Shown here one piece after another: positions 16,999-24,824 of a stretch of 64,000 bases of DNA (the stretch's first letter is position 1; each line of letters opens with the position of its first letter). A model generated the notes under the pieces. The model saw only the letters and a program-made list of their open reading frames with translations, searched no databases and had not been told where the DNA came from. Origin of the DNA: Thalassobacillus devorans (lineage in GTDB: Bacteria; Bacillota; Bacilli; Bacillales; Halobacillaceae); NCBI RefSeq assembly GCF_011761345.1, contig NZ_JAASRY010000001.1, positions 1,240,001 to 1,304,000 of the forward strand, read 5' to 3'. A program made the position numbers and the translations under genes.

Positions 16999-17951
16999 TA
17001 TTTCGATTCCTCCTTGATACTTTGCTGGATATGATCAGCGAATATTTTCAACTTTTCCATATCGGATACATCCTCTTCGAATAAAGGGACTTTGATTAAT
17101 TCCTGTTTAGAAAAAGTACCTTCAATTTGTTTTAAGTAGTTGAGTTCCTGTTTTCTTCGTTTGGCTAGAAATTCTCCATCCGCGTGGTCCGGCAATACCT
17201 TATTGACAACCAGTGTCCGGACGTGCAGGTGGTATTTATCCAGCTGCCTGATAGCCTGCTCTGTTTCAAGAATTGGCAGTCGTTCGGGATTCAAAACGAA
17301 AACAAATCCTGTCCTGCTTCCATCCAGGATGATTTCCCGGACGCTCGCAAACTTATTCTTCCTTTTTTGCAGTATTTCATAGATAGGGTCTTCCACCGGT
17401 TCGCCGTCATTCAGCAACTGTGTATAATTATCATTGATTTTTTTCCTTCGTTCCAGCATCCCATCAATCCAGACACTCATCAATTCCGGAAGTGTCAGTA
17501 GACGAATGGTGTGACCTGTCGGTGCTGTATCAAAAATGATTTTATCAAACTGATCGGCTTCTTCGAGAATAATTGAAATCAGCCGATCGAATAATGCAGC
17601 TTCATCAGCTCCTGGTGAAGCACTTGCCATATCTATCTGCCTATGGACCTCTTCCACCATCCGGGATTTAACCAGCCCCTGCAGGTTATCTTTTACCCCT
17701 TCAATATACCGTTTCGATTCTCTTTCCGGATCGACTTCAATGCCCCAGAGATTTTCAGTCAGTTTTGTTTTTTCGTGTTTGATTTTTTTATGAAAAATAT
17801 CCCCGAGATTGTGAGCAGGGTCCGTGGATACAATCAATGTCCGGTGACCAGAATCAGCCAATGCCAGTGCAAAAGCAGCGGAGGTCGTCGATTTACCGAC
17901 TCCTCCCTTTCCCCCTATGAATACTATTTTTTTATTGACCAGGTTACTCAT
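16998..17951 (-). CDS. ArsA/GET3-family ATPase
   Basis: A 317-residue deviant-Walker ATPase. The P-loop GGKGGVGKST occupies residues 13-22 with the signature Lys, and the ArsA hallmarks DPAHNLGDIF, FDTAPTGHTIRLLTLPE and VVNKVLPD follow in order. It is a single-domain protein like bacterial ArsA halves or GET3. The metal-binding Cys triad of E. coli ArsA is not visible, so a role in arsenite export is doubtful, and no arsB/acr3 gene is nearby. It sits between a Cys-Cys-ending small protein and an MDR dehydrogenase in one operon. That points to a chaperone or assembly ATPase for a thiol-rich partner rather than to arsenic efflux; this is inference. Confidence 0.88.
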   Translation of the reverse strand: MSNLVNKKIVFIGGKGGVGKSTTSAAFALALADSGHRTLIVSTDPAHNLGDIFHKKIKHEKTKLTENLWGIEVDPERESKRYIEGVKDNLQGLVKSRMVEEVHRQIDMASASPGADEAALFDRLISIILEEADQFDKIIFDTAPTGHTIRLLTLPELMSVWIDGMLERRKKINDNYTQLLNDGEPVEDPIYEILQKRKNKFASVREIILDGSRTGFVFVLNPERLPILETEQAIRQLDKYHLHVRTLVVNKVLPDHADGEFLAKRRKQELNYLKQIEGTFSKQELIKVPLFEEDVSDMEKLKIFADHIQQSIKEESK

Positions 17952-17975
17952 CCAGAACGACCCTTTCCTAAATAA

Positions 17976-18242
17976 TTAACAGCAGCGGATGCCATCAAGG
18001 GGAGACTTCTCCATCCCCATCCGCAAATGCCAATCGTGGAATTTTTCGATGATATACGGGTAAAGTTCGAGTGTATAATAAAAAGCAGGATTCGGTATGC
18101 CGAGCATGTCGGAATAGACAAGCAAAAGGAATAGGTCATCCTCATCCCTGAGCTCTCTGGCAACCTCGTTTTTGTGAGGAAGACTGAGGATCTCGTCATA
18201 CAACTCGAAGAGACGCTTTAACGAAAACTTCTTGTCTGTCAT
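17976..18242 (-). CDS. Small protein of the 'cory-CC-star' type ending in Cys-Cys
   Basis: An 88-residue protein whose last residues are DGIRCC, with the two cysteines immediately before the stop codon. The conserved core WHLRMGMEKSPLDGIRCC and the alpha-helical N-terminus (LKRLFELYDEILSLPHKNEVARELRDEDDLFLLLVYSDMLGIPNP) match, to my recollection, the annotated 'cory-CC-star protein' family. No signal peptide or membrane segment is visible. The terminal dithiol suggests metal or persulfide binding or attachment. It is located 24 bases upstream of ArsA and 13 bases downstream of a gene with an in-frame UGA next to a Cys codon. So two proteins in this operon carry a vicinal Cys or Sec pair. A strong GGGAGG site precedes the ATG. 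Confidence 0.75.
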   Translation of the reverse strand: MTDKKFSLKRLFELYDEILSLPHKNEVARELRDEDDLFLLLVYSDMLGIPNPAFYYTLELYPYIIEKFHDWHLRMGMEKSPLDGIRCC

Positions 18243-18255
18243 ACATGCCGCCTCC

Positions 18256-18633
18256 CTAGCTAAATAGCCTTTCTTTAATCAGTGTATCATAATTGTTTGA
18301 ATCTCTAAGGTATTTACCATCGATAAAGATCGCATTGAATTTGATATGGAGGAAGAAGTGGGACAATCCTTCCAGCCAGGATATATTCCCTTTATTCGCC
18401 TGAGTAATGAAATAACCGGCAATGGATAACAGGTTTCGCGGGTCAAGAAAATTGATATTCACTTGATCGCCATAGTCAATCAATATCTGCCGGTATATGC
18501 GTCCCATCTCTATTCTGTCCTGTTCATGATGCTTGAAATCCTCACTCATGGTGATGAGCCCGTCATCACTGATTCCACCGCATCAGCCCCCGCCTATTAG
18601 CTTTTCCGCCCGGATGATAATGATATCGACCAT
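18256..18633 (-). CDS. ArsA-operon leader protein with in-frame UGA (candidate selenoprotein or nonsense-interrupted gene)
   Basis: AAGGAGGTG lies 7 bases before ATG 18633. The frame reads MVDIIIIRAEKLIGGG, then TGA at 18585-18583, then CGGISDDGLIT and continues unbroken into MSEDFKHHEQDRIEMGRIYRQ ... NYDTLIKERLFS, 125 residues if UGA is read. The downstream part could start on its own at ATG 18549, but no ribosome binding site precedes that ATG. The Gly-Gly-Gly-[UGA]-Cys-Gly-Gly context would give a Sec-Cys (or ancestral Cys-Cys) pair. A perfect 7-bp stem with loop CGGGC begins 13 bases after the UGA, in the position and form of a bacterial SECIS element. Alternatives are a TGC/TGT-to-TGA nonsense mutation or independent expression of the C-terminal 97 residues. 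The gene heads the CC-star/ArsA/dehydrogenase operon, fitting a redox or metal-thiol role. No family is recognised for the C-terminal helical part. Confidence 0.6.
18551..18569 (-). promoter_or_regulatory. bSECIS-like hairpin downstream of in-frame UGA
   Basis: On the minus strand GTGATGA, loop CGGGC, TCATCAC forms a perfect 7-bp stem. The apical loop begins 20 bases after the UGA and has G at loop position 2. This agrees with the general rules for bacterial SECIS elements (stem 4-16 bp, loop 3-14 nt with an early G, loop 16-37 nt from the UGA). Chance occurrence cannot be excluded. Confidence 0.45.
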
Positions 18634-18655
18634 ATGAACACCTCCTTGAAAGGGG

Positions 18656-18685
18656 AAAAGCCGCACCAGTGAGCGCGGCTTTTTT
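18656..18685 (-). terminator. cstA terminator
   Basis: Stem AAAAGCCGC / GCGGCTTTT with a central loop directly after the cstA stop codon. The T-run on the minus strand is short (TTTT, then C). It separates cstA from the ArsA operon. Confidence 0.7.
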
Positions 18686-18692
18686 ATAATTA

Positions 18693-20432
18693 TTAGGCAC
18701 TTCTTTCAATTCGATCTTTCTTTCCTTTAGCGATAGCTGAAAAAGCCGTCAGTAGAATCCAGAATGTGAATATCAGGATGATTGCACCGAATGTGAATAA
18801 CAGCCAGTCGCTTCCTTCTGTCCAGGGAGCCCATTGCGTGAACACCTGGGTAACCATGGCCCATAAGGTCATAAACATCAGGAAGACCATCGGTATAATC
18901 GTAGGCAGATAGTTCCTTCCCAGACGCTTCAGCCAGATGGATATTAATAGAAGACTGATTCCTGCCAACAGCTGATTGGAAGTACCAAACAACGGCCATA
19001 ACAGGTAACCCCCAGAACCGAAACCATTGGGACCTTCCGGAATCAAAGTGAGGGCAGCACTGGATGCGACTGCGATTGTAGTCGCCACGTGTGTCTTCGT
19101 AATCGGCTTAATGTTATATTCTGTGCCTAGTTCCGCAATGATATAACGCATTAATCGGACGGAAGAGTCAAGGGTAGTTGCAGCAAAACTTACAACGATA
19201 ACAGAAACGATTGTAGCAGCTACTCCCGCTGGAATGCCGAGACCTGCTGCCAATTGACCTGCACCCTGGATGAAGACACCTAAGCCTGCTCCACTTGCTG
19301 CAGCAAATCCACTATAGGTATCTAGGAATTCCCCGGATGTAGGGAAGAAAGTGACGACCGCAATAATCGCGACCAGGGCAAGCGCACCTTCTCCGACAGA
19401 GCCCAGGTAACCTACGAAACGAGCATCTGTTTCTTTATCCAATTGTTTAGAAGATGTCCCGGATGAAACCAGACCGTGGAATCCTGAAATGGCACCACAG
19501 GCAATAGTTATAAATAACAGCGGGAACCAGGAGACATCATTCGCCTGGCTGTTAGTCACAGGAGCCGTGATTTCCGGGTTAGTGAACAACAAGCCCAGGT
19601 AAAGCAAGCCCAAACCGACGATCAACTGATGGGAGTTGATGTAATCCCTTGGCTGCAAAAGCTTCCAAACAGGGAGCGTAGAAGCAATATATACATAAAC
19701 CATCAATACAACGATCCAGACTAAAAACGCCATCGAAGTAGCATTCATTCCAAATAGAGTAGTTGCCCCTTCTCCTCCGAAATACCGGACGAGATCGATT
19801 TGCAGCGCTGGAACATAGCTTGCCACGATCGCTGCCAAATACATGACCGCCAGTGCAACTATTGAAGGCAATAGCATACTTCCTTTTCGCTTGTAGACAC
19901 TGTAACCAATCCATATTGCTAATGGAATTTGGATGAATACAGATAGTACGCTAGCCGGGAATGAAATGAACAAGTTCGCAATAACCCAGGCAAATACAGC
20001 GTTGACCATCAATACTAACAATAAAATGATGAATAAGAACAAGATTTTCGCACGTTGGCCGATAAGTTTATTTGCCAATGTACCGATAGATTGCCCTTTA
20101 TTTCTTACAGATAGCACCAATGTACCAAAGTCATGGACACCTGCAGCGAAGACAGTACCTAGTAATACCCATACCAATGCCGGCAGCCAGCCCCAGTAGA
20201 CAGCGATTGCCGGTCCGACAATCGGTGCTGCTCCTGCTACGGACGTAAAATGATGTCCCCATAATACAAATTTGTTGGTTGGTACAAAATCCACGCCATC
20301 TTTATATTGATGGGCTGGTGTTGTATAGTTCGGGTCCAACCGGTAGATTTTCTCGGCGATGAACTTGGAATAATATTTATATCCAAGAAAAAATATGATA
20401 CCGCCGATAAGCGCTAACCATATACCACTCAT
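18693..20432 (-). CDS. cstA: CstA-family carbon starvation protein / pyruvate or peptide transporter
   Basis: A 579-residue polytopic membrane protein with about 16 predicted hydrophobic segments. It shows the CstA blocks NKFVLWGHHFTSVAGAAPIVGPAIAVYWGWLPALVWVLLGTVFAAGVHDFGTL near the N-terminus, GFHGLVSSGTSSKQL in the middle and LDSSVRLMRYIIAELGTEY with YLLWPLFGTSNQLLAG towards the C-terminus. Family members take up pyruvate or peptides during carbon limitation. The length is similar to B. subtilis CstA (about 600) and lacks the longer E. coli extension. A SigA promoter and a catabolite-response-like site precede it, consistent with CcpA repression as known for B. subtilis cstA. Monocistronic, with its own terminator. 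Confidence 0.95.
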   Translation of the reverse strand: MSGIWLALIGGIIFFLGYKYYSKFIAEKIYRLDPNYTTPAHQYKDGVDFVPTNKFVLWGHHFTSVAGAAPIVGPAIAVYWGWLPALVWVLLGTVFAAGVHDFGTLVLSVRNKGQSIGTLANKLIGQRAKILFLFIILLLVLMVNAVFAWVIANLFISFPASVLSVFIQIPLAIWIGYSVYKRKGSMLLPSIVALAVMYLAAIVASYVPALQIDLVRYFGGEGATTLFGMNATSMAFLVWIVVLMVYVYIASTLPVWKLLQPRDYINSHQLIVGLGLLYLGLLFTNPEITAPVTNSQANDVSWFPLLFITIACGAISGFHGLVSSGTSSKQLDKETDARFVGYLGSVGEGALALVAIIAVVTFFPTSGEFLDTYSGFAAASGAGLGVFIQGAGQLAAGLGIPAGVAATIVSVIVVSFAATTLDSSVRLMRYIIAELGTEYNIKPITKTHVATTIAVASSAALTLIPEGPNGFGSGGYLLWPLFGTSNQLLAGISLLLISIWLKRLGRNYLPTIIPMVFLMFMTLWAMVTQVFTQWAPWTEGSDWLLFTFGAIILIFTFWILLTAFSAIAKGKKDRIERSA

Positions 20433-20466
20433 ATTACCCCTCCTCTGATGTCATGTAAGCAATATC

Positions 20467-20480
20467 TGTATCCGCTTACA
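20467..20480 (-). promoter_or_regulatory. Catabolite-response element (cre) upstream of cstA
   Basis: TGTAAGCGGATACA on the minus strand is a near-palindrome agreeing with the cre consensus TGWAANCGNTNWCA at all but one position. It lies just downstream of the -10 box and 34 bases upstream of the cstA ATG, a roadblock/repression position for CcpA. Confidence 0.7.
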
Positions 20481-20489
20481 CGCACTCTA

Positions 20490-20519
20490 ATTATACTATG
20501 TTAGGTTTCTATCAATCAA
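20490..20519 (-). promoter_or_regulatory. cstA SigA promoter
   Basis: On the minus strand TTGATT, 18 bases, then a perfect TATAAT, placed about 60 bases before the cstA start and immediately upstream of the cre-like site. Confidence 0.7.
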
Positions 20520-20573
20520 TATAGTTGACTGACTTATCTAATAATTCCTTTTTTTAAAAATATAAGATAAACC

Positions 20574-20606
20574 AAAAAAAGACCGCCTCTAAAGAGGCAG
20601 CCTTTC
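20574..20606 (-). terminator. Terminator of the LysM/3D protein gene
   Basis: Minus-strand stem GCCTCT TTA GAGGC, extended by AAAGGCT / GGTCTTT, then TTTTTTTGG, just after the stop codon. Confidence 0.82.
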
Positions 20607-20612
20607 AATCTA

Positions 20613-21416
20613 TTAGTCTAAGATAGTAACTTCTACGTTTTGCACCCCGAACTCAAGGGCATCTGAACGTTCAGGCATGAAGATATCGATTTTATTACCT
20701 TTGATGGCACCGCCAACATCTCCTGCTACTGCTCTTCCATAACCTTCTACATAAACTTCAGAACCTAGAGGAATTACATTCGGATCGACTGCGATGACTT
20801 TTTTGTCAGGGTTTGCGTTTAAGTCGATGCCGGTCGCCGTAACTCCGGAGCAACCTGTACAATTAGCCGTATAAGCTGTTGCACTTACATTTATAGTTTG
20901 ACCTTCAGCAGATTGAGACGTTTGTTCTGTACTGCTGTCTTCTTCAGCTGATTCATTGCTGCTTGTCTGTTCAGGCGCTGAATCGTTGCCGCTTGTCTGC
21001 TCAGTTTCTGTTGTGCTTTCCTCTTCAACTGCACCTTTCAAGCTAAGTTGATCTCCAGGGTAAATTGTCGTAGTTGAGATTTGGTTCCACTTCTTAAGCT
21101 CGTTTACTGAAACGCCATGATCTTGCGAAATTCCCCAAAGTGTGTCGCCGGATTTAACAGTATAATAATCGGCACTTGATACGGCCGGAGTACCTTCTTC
21201 ATTAGATACAGTCAATTTATCGTCAGGATAAATGGTATTAGATTTTAAGTTATTTAGATCTTTCAATGTTTCGACCGTCAGATTATACTCTTGGGAGATT
21301 CCCCAAAGCGTGTCGCCTTTATTCACCACATAATCTCCGTCGTGTGCCTGTGCTTGTACTGCTAGCCCACCAGAGATTGTGGTTACGGCTGCTAATGATA
21401 CTACTGTTTTCTTCAC
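20613..21416 (-). CDS. Secreted LysM + 3D-domain cell-wall hydrolase (YocH-like)
   Basis: A 267-residue exported protein with a signal peptide ending in AQA. Two LysM domains follow at about 29-72 and 84-128 (YVVNKGDTLWGISQEYNLTVETLKDLNNLKS and YYTVKSGDTLWGISQDHGVSVNELKKWNQIS). A Ser/Thr/Glu-rich linker covers ~133-170, and a C-terminal 3D domain holds the three conserved Asp residues in VIAVDPNVIPLGS, AGDVGGAIKG and NKIDIFMP. This is the architecture of B. subtilis YocH, a WalR-controlled muralytic enzyme. The 3D domain resembles lytic transglycosylases. It binds peptidoglycan through LysM and acts in the wall. A possible WalR box is seen upstream. Confidence 0.92.
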   Translation of the reverse strand: MKKTVVSLAAVTTISGGLAVQAQAHDGDYVVNKGDTLWGISQEYNLTVETLKDLNNLKSNTIYPDDKLTVSNEEGTPAVSSADYYTVKSGDTLWGISQDHGVSVNELKKWNQISTTTIYPGDQLSLKGAVEEESTTETEQTSGNDSAPEQTSSNESAEEDSSTEQTSQSAEGQTINVSATAYTANCTGCSGVTATGIDLNANPDKKVIAVDPNVIPLGSEVYVEGYGRAVAGDVGGAIKGNKIDIFMPERSDALEFGVQNVEVTILD

Positions 21417-21489
21417 AGGAAAACCTCCTTAAAAATTTGGATTAATTTTGCTTACAAACCCTAATTTAACATATGAGGAATAAATGTTA

Positions 21490-21506
21490 AGAACAAAACA
21501 GTAACA
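21490..21506 (-). promoter_or_regulatory. Possible WalR box upstream of the LysM/3D gene
   Basis: TGTTAC-TGTTT-TGTTCT on the minus strand fits the WalR direct repeat TGTWAH-N5-TGTWAH with one mismatch. It lies 74-90 bases before the ATG, where such sites occur for YocH-type genes. Confidence 0.35.
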
Positions 21507-21586
21507 TTTATATTTCAGTAATAACATTAATATCTCAATAAGATTACAACGGCAAATAAAGCGATTACAATGTCGAATTAGGCAAA

Positions 21587-21624
21587 AAAATAGTGTTATT
21601 GCGATATCGCAATAACACTATTTT
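21587..21624. terminator. Perfect 38-bp palindrome, ABC-F gene terminator
   Basis: AAAATAGTGTTATTGCGAT is followed directly by its exact complement, forming a 19-bp stem with no spare loop bases, flanked by A and T residues. It lies 18 bases after the ABC-F stop codon and should work in both directions. Confidence 0.75.
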
Positions 21625-21641
21625 GAATTTTAACATTCAAT

Positions 21642-23258
21642 TTATTGTAAAGCTTTTAATTTTTGTTCTACTTTTGCATCTTGAATATACTCGTCATAAC
21701 TCATTTCCTCATCCACGATGCCGTTTGGTGTCAATTCGATAATGCGATTTGCAATTGTTTGGATAAATTGATGGTCATGGGAAGAGAACAATATCGAACC
21801 TTTGAATTTGATCAGACCATTATTCAATGCAGTAATGGACTCCAAGTCCAGATGGTTCGTCGGTTCATCAAGAATTAACACATTGGCACCACTCAACATC
21901 ATTTTAGACAGCATACACCTTACTTTTTCGCCCCCGGACAGGACACTTGCCTTTTTCAGAGCTTCTTCTCCTGAAAACAACATACGTCCAAGGAAACCAC
22001 GGAGGAAAGTTTCTGTTTCATCTTCTGGTGAATATTGACGCAGCCATTCTACAAGGGAAAGGTCACAGCCCTCAAAATATTTCGAGTTGTCCTTTGGAAA
22101 GTAGCTTTGGCTTGTGGTAATTCCCCATTTATAAGAGCCCTCGTCAGGTTCCATTTCCCCGGCTAATATTTGGAACAGCGTCGTTTTCGCAATTTCGTTA
22201 CTGCCGACAAATGCTACTTTATCATTTCTATTAAGTGTGAAACTGACGTTATTCAACACCTTTTCACCATCTATCGTTTTAGATAGTCCATCTACCACCA
22301 GAAGATCATTACCGATTTCCCTCTCAGCGTTGAAAGCGATATATGGATATCTTCTTGATGAAGGCTGAATATCATCCAAGGTGATTTTCTCCAACAGTTT
22401 CTTCCTTGAAGTCGCTTGCTTTGATTTGGAAGCATTCGCACTGAACCTGGCAATGAATTCCTTTAATTCATTGATTTTCTCTTCTTTCTTTTTATTCTGT
22501 TCTGCAGCCATTTTTTGAGCCAGTTGACTGGATTCATACCAGAAATCATAATTCCCTACATATATCTGAATTTTACCAAAGTCCAAATCAGCAATATGAG
22601 TACAAACATTATTGAGGAAATGTCGGTCATGGGAAACGACAATAACCGTATTTTCAAAATTGATCAAGAAATCCTCAAGCCACTGGATTGCTTTGATATC
22701 CAGATGGTTTGTCGGCTCATCTAACAGAAGAACATCAGGGTTTCCGAATAATGCCTGCGCAAGCAGCACTTTAACTTTGTCAGACCCACTGAGATCCTTC
22801 AGCAATTTACCATGAAGTTCTTCTCCAATGCCCAATCCTTTCAATAAACGTGCTGCATCGGATTCTGCTTCCCAACCATTCATTTCAGCGAATTCGCCTT
22901 CAAGTTCAGCCGCCTTGATGCCATCCTCCTCTGAAAAATCAGCTTTCATATAGATGGCGTTTTTCTCCTCCATCACCTCATAAAGACGCGTGTGTCCCAT
23001 AATTACTACCTGCAGCACTTCATAGTCATCATATTCGAAGTGGTTCTGTTTCAATACAGCCATCCGCTGTCCAGGTTTCATAGACACGTCCCCTGTCTGC
23101 GCTTCGATTTCCCCGCTTAAGATTTTTAAAAAGGTCGACTTCCCGGCTCCGTTGGCCCCAATCAGGCCATAGCAGTTGCCAGGTGTGAATTTTATATTTA
23201 CGTCTTCGAATAATTTCTGGTCACCGAACCGAAGACTGACATTTTGTACATTAATCAT
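21642..23258 (-). CDS. ykpA: ABC-F ATPase, YkpA/YbiT type
   Basis: A 538-residue soluble protein with two ABC domains and no membrane segments, as in ribosome-acting ABC-F proteins. Walker A of domain 1 is GANGAGKST and its Walker B is VLLLDEPTNHLD. The signature of domain 1 is LSGSDKVKV instead of LSGGQ. Domain 2 has the signature LSGGEKVRC and Walker B VLILDEPTNHLD, but its Walker A, GSNEIAKTT, lacks the usual glycine. To my knowledge both deviations are typical of the YkpA/YbiT branch. The linker around residues 245-290 (QNKKKEEKINELKEFIARFSANASKSKQATSRKK) is the P-site tRNA interaction motif region. Role: translation factor or antibiotic tolerance, unproven. Single gene. Confidence 0.92.
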   Translation of the reverse strand: MINVQNVSLRFGDQKLFEDVNIKFTPGNCYGLIGANGAGKSTFLKILSGEIEAQTGDVSMKPGQRMAVLKQNHFEYDDYEVLQVVIMGHTRLYEVMEEKNAIYMKADFSEEDGIKAAELEGEFAEMNGWEAESDAARLLKGLGIGEELHGKLLKDLSGSDKVKVLLAQALFGNPDVLLLDEPTNHLDIKAIQWLEDFLINFENTVIVVSHDRHFLNNVCTHIADLDFGKIQIYVGNYDFWYESSQLAQKMAAEQNKKKEEKINELKEFIARFSANASKSKQATSRKKLLEKITLDDIQPSSRRYPYIAFNAEREIGNDLLVVDGLSKTIDGEKVLNNVSFTLNRNDKVAFVGSNEIAKTTLFQILAGEMEPDEGSYKWGITTSQSYFPKDNSKYFEGCDLSLVEWLRQYSPEDETETFLRGFLGRMLFSGEEALKKASVLSGGEKVRCMLSKMMLSGANVLILDEPTNHLDLESITALNNGLIKFKGSILFSSHDHQFIQTIANRIIELTPNGIVDEEMSYDEYIQDAKVEQKLKALQ

Positions 23259-23360
23259 TCAGGAATCCTCCATATTTCAAAATTTATATCAGAAGAATTA
23301 TATCATTCTTATGCTTAAGAAGATATAACTGTAAGCAAAACTCCTAAGGAAAGCAGTATG

Positions 23361-23392
23361 AAAAAGCCACGCTGGTGCACAGCGTGGCTTTT
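23361..23392 (-). terminator. ydjO terminator
   Basis: Perfect stem AAAAGCCACGCTG / CAGCGTGGCTTTT with loop TGCAC, just beyond the YdjO stop codon; the minus strand ends in TTTTTC. Confidence 0.88.
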
Positions 23393-23399
23393 CTGCAGC

Positions 23400-23603
23400 T
23401 TATTTATAATAAATACTATTATTATCTACCACTTGCAGCACTTTCGAAGACTTGCTCATTTCACTTTTGCAAATCGGACAGGTAGGAGTTTCTTCTATTT
23501 TGAAGTTATCTCTCATCCAGCAGTTACAATCCTCAGAGTTGCAAACCCAAATCTTTGTTTCTTCTTTAATTACTTCTTCTTGATTTTTCTTTCCGAATGC
23601 CAT
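23400..23603 (-). CDS. ydjO: YdjO-family small zinc-ribbon protein
   Basis: A 67-residue protein matching the cold-inducible YdjO family of Bacilli: IWVCNSEDCNCWMRDNF supplies the first cysteine cluster and TPTCPICKSEM the second, a rubredoxin-like zinc ribbon. The start at 23603 follows AAAGGAGG; the longer frame to 23660 has no such site. It lies directly downstream of a cold-shock gene on the same strand, but a terminator separates them. A role at low temperature is inferred from the family name and the neighbour only. Confidence 0.82.
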   Translation of the reverse strand: MAFGKKNQEEVIKEETKIWVCNSEDCNCWMRDNFKIEETPTCPICKSEMSKSSKVLQVVDNNSIYYK

Positions 23604-23640
23604 TGTTAACCTACCTCCTTTGAAAAATGGGAACCTATGT

Positions 23641-23675
23641 AAAAGAGACTGACTTTCCATAAAGCCAGTCCCTTT
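23641..23675 (-). terminator. csp terminator
   Basis: Stem AAAGGGACTGGCTTT / AAAGTCAGTCTCTTT with a 4-nt loop on the minus strand, 25 bases after the cold-shock gene, followed by TA. Confidence 0.85.
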
Positions 23676-23698
23676 CAGTTCATATGTTTGTACTGCTA

Positions 23699-23899
23699 TT
23701 ATAGTTTAACTACATTTGCAGCTTGTGGTCCACGGTTGCCTTCAGTAATTTCAAACTCAACTGCCTGGCCTTCTTCAAGCGTCTTGAAGCCTTCACCTTG
23801 GATTGCACTGAAATGTACGAATACGTCGTCTTCACCTTGTACTTCGATGAAACCGAAACCTTTTTCTGCGTTAAACCATTTTACTGTACCATTTTTCAT
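23699..23899 (-). CDS. Cold-shock protein (CspA/CspB/CspD family)
   Basis: A 66-residue single OB-fold RNA chaperone with both nucleic-acid motifs, KGFGFIEV (RNP1) and VFVHFSAI (RNP2). It opens with [14 protein letters not shown] and ends with [11 protein letters not shown]. The start at 23899 is supported by TTGGAGGACC a few bases upstream. The gene has an unusually long untranslated leader of about 155 bases after a consensus promoter, a hallmark of cold-inducible csp mRNAs whose leader folds regulate translation. Which paralogue (cspB, cspC or cspD) it represents cannot be decided from the sequence alone. Confidence 0.95.
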   Translation of the reverse strand: MKNGTVKWFNAEKGFGFIEVQGEDDVFVHFSAIQGEGFKTLEEGQAVEFEITEGNRGPQAANVVKL

Positions 23900-24063
23900 T
23901 CTTTTGGTCCTCCAATGTTTCTTAAAAATTAATATGGACTTCATAAAAAATCACATATTATAAAAAGTACCAACAACTCGTTGATCACTCTTTGTAACAG
24001 GTGACTTTTGGATCTTCCATTCATTTACAACTTTCAGCTTTTAAAGAATGAAAGTATGTACCT

Positions 24064-24092
24064 ATATTACTATAGTGAGAAATTTTTGTCAA
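24064..24092 (-). promoter_or_regulatory. Cold-shock gene promoter and long 5' leader
   Basis: The minus strand reads TTGACA, 17 bases, TAATAT: perfect -35, near-perfect -10, ideal spacing. Transcription should start near 24057, leaving a leader of roughly 155 bases before the csp ATG at 23899. Several short hairpins are possible in the leader. Confidence 0.78.
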
Positions 24093-24149
24093 GTTTAACT
24101 CCTTACCACCCCCGCTTCTTCCATTTTATGCAATTCACTCCATTTTTAT

Positions 24150-24680
24150 TCACACTTTCTGAATTACTCCGCATGCCAGCCGTTTACCAGCATCTCCTGC
24201 TGGCTGGCTCTGATAATCATCAGGACTTTCATGGATAATGACTGCCTTGCCGATGACATCATCAACTTTAAAACGACTGGTGAAAAACATCATTCTTGCA
24301 AACCCCTCATTAGAAAAAAGCACAGGAAAATCACCTGCATGATTGCCATGGGGCTGGTTATCCGGGTTCCAATGACCTCCCGCCGCTTGAAAAGGATCAC
24401 TTTCATCTCCGATTTGACAACTGCCATTTTCATGGATATGAAAGCCATGAGGGCCTACTTGCTTTTTTCCATTTTCACCTGGCTGGTATTCAGGAAGCCC
24501 TTGCACCTGTATAAACACCTCAACTCCATACGGGAGTTCATAAAAATAGACATCTCCTGTTAACCCTTCGGCCAATGGACCTCCCTGAATTCTGGCTCTT
24601 GCCTGTTTTGGCTGTTGCCTGAAAGGGGCTGGGTAGTAATTTACCTGAGCAGGATATCCATAATTGTACACGTCTCTCAC
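24150..24680 (-). CDS. Cu/Zn superoxide dismutase-family protein without signal peptide
   Basis: A 176-residue protein. After a Tyr/Pro-rich N-terminus (YNYGYPAQVNYYPAPFRQQP) comes a Cu/Zn-SOD fold with apparently complete ligands: GFHIHENGSC (two Cu His plus the disulfide Cys), GGHWNP and QPHGNHAGDFP (bridging and Zn His/Asp), VIIHES (last Cu His) and RLACGV (second disulfide Cys). B. subtilis YojM, in contrast, is known to lack Cu ligands. No secretion signal or lipobox is present, and the Tyr/Pro-rich lead is reminiscent of spore-coat proteins, so location on the spore surface is a guess. Single gene. Confidence 0.85.
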   Translation of the reverse strand: MRDVYNYGYPAQVNYYPAPFRQQPKQARARIQGGPLAEGLTGDVYFYELPYGVEVFIQVQGLPEYQPGENGKKQVGPHGFHIHENGSCQIGDESDPFQAAGGHWNPDNQPHGNHAGDFPVLFSNEGFARMMFFTSRFKVDDVIGKAVIIHESPDDYQSQPAGDAGKRLACGVIQKV

Positions 24681-24824
24681 CTCTCCTTCTGTTTCTTAAT
24701 CAACCTATTCATATCATGGGTATATTATGCATCCTCCCCCTTACAGCACCTTTGTTTACAACCCGAAGCTGCTGTGCTAAACTCCTGTTATATTTTTCAT
24801 CACGTTCAACAAAGGAGAGATTAG

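Noticed and set aside
16998-17951. Arsenite efflux pump operon
   Set aside because: The ATPase lacks the Cys metal site and no ArsB/Acr3 gene is present. Operon partners suggest another role.
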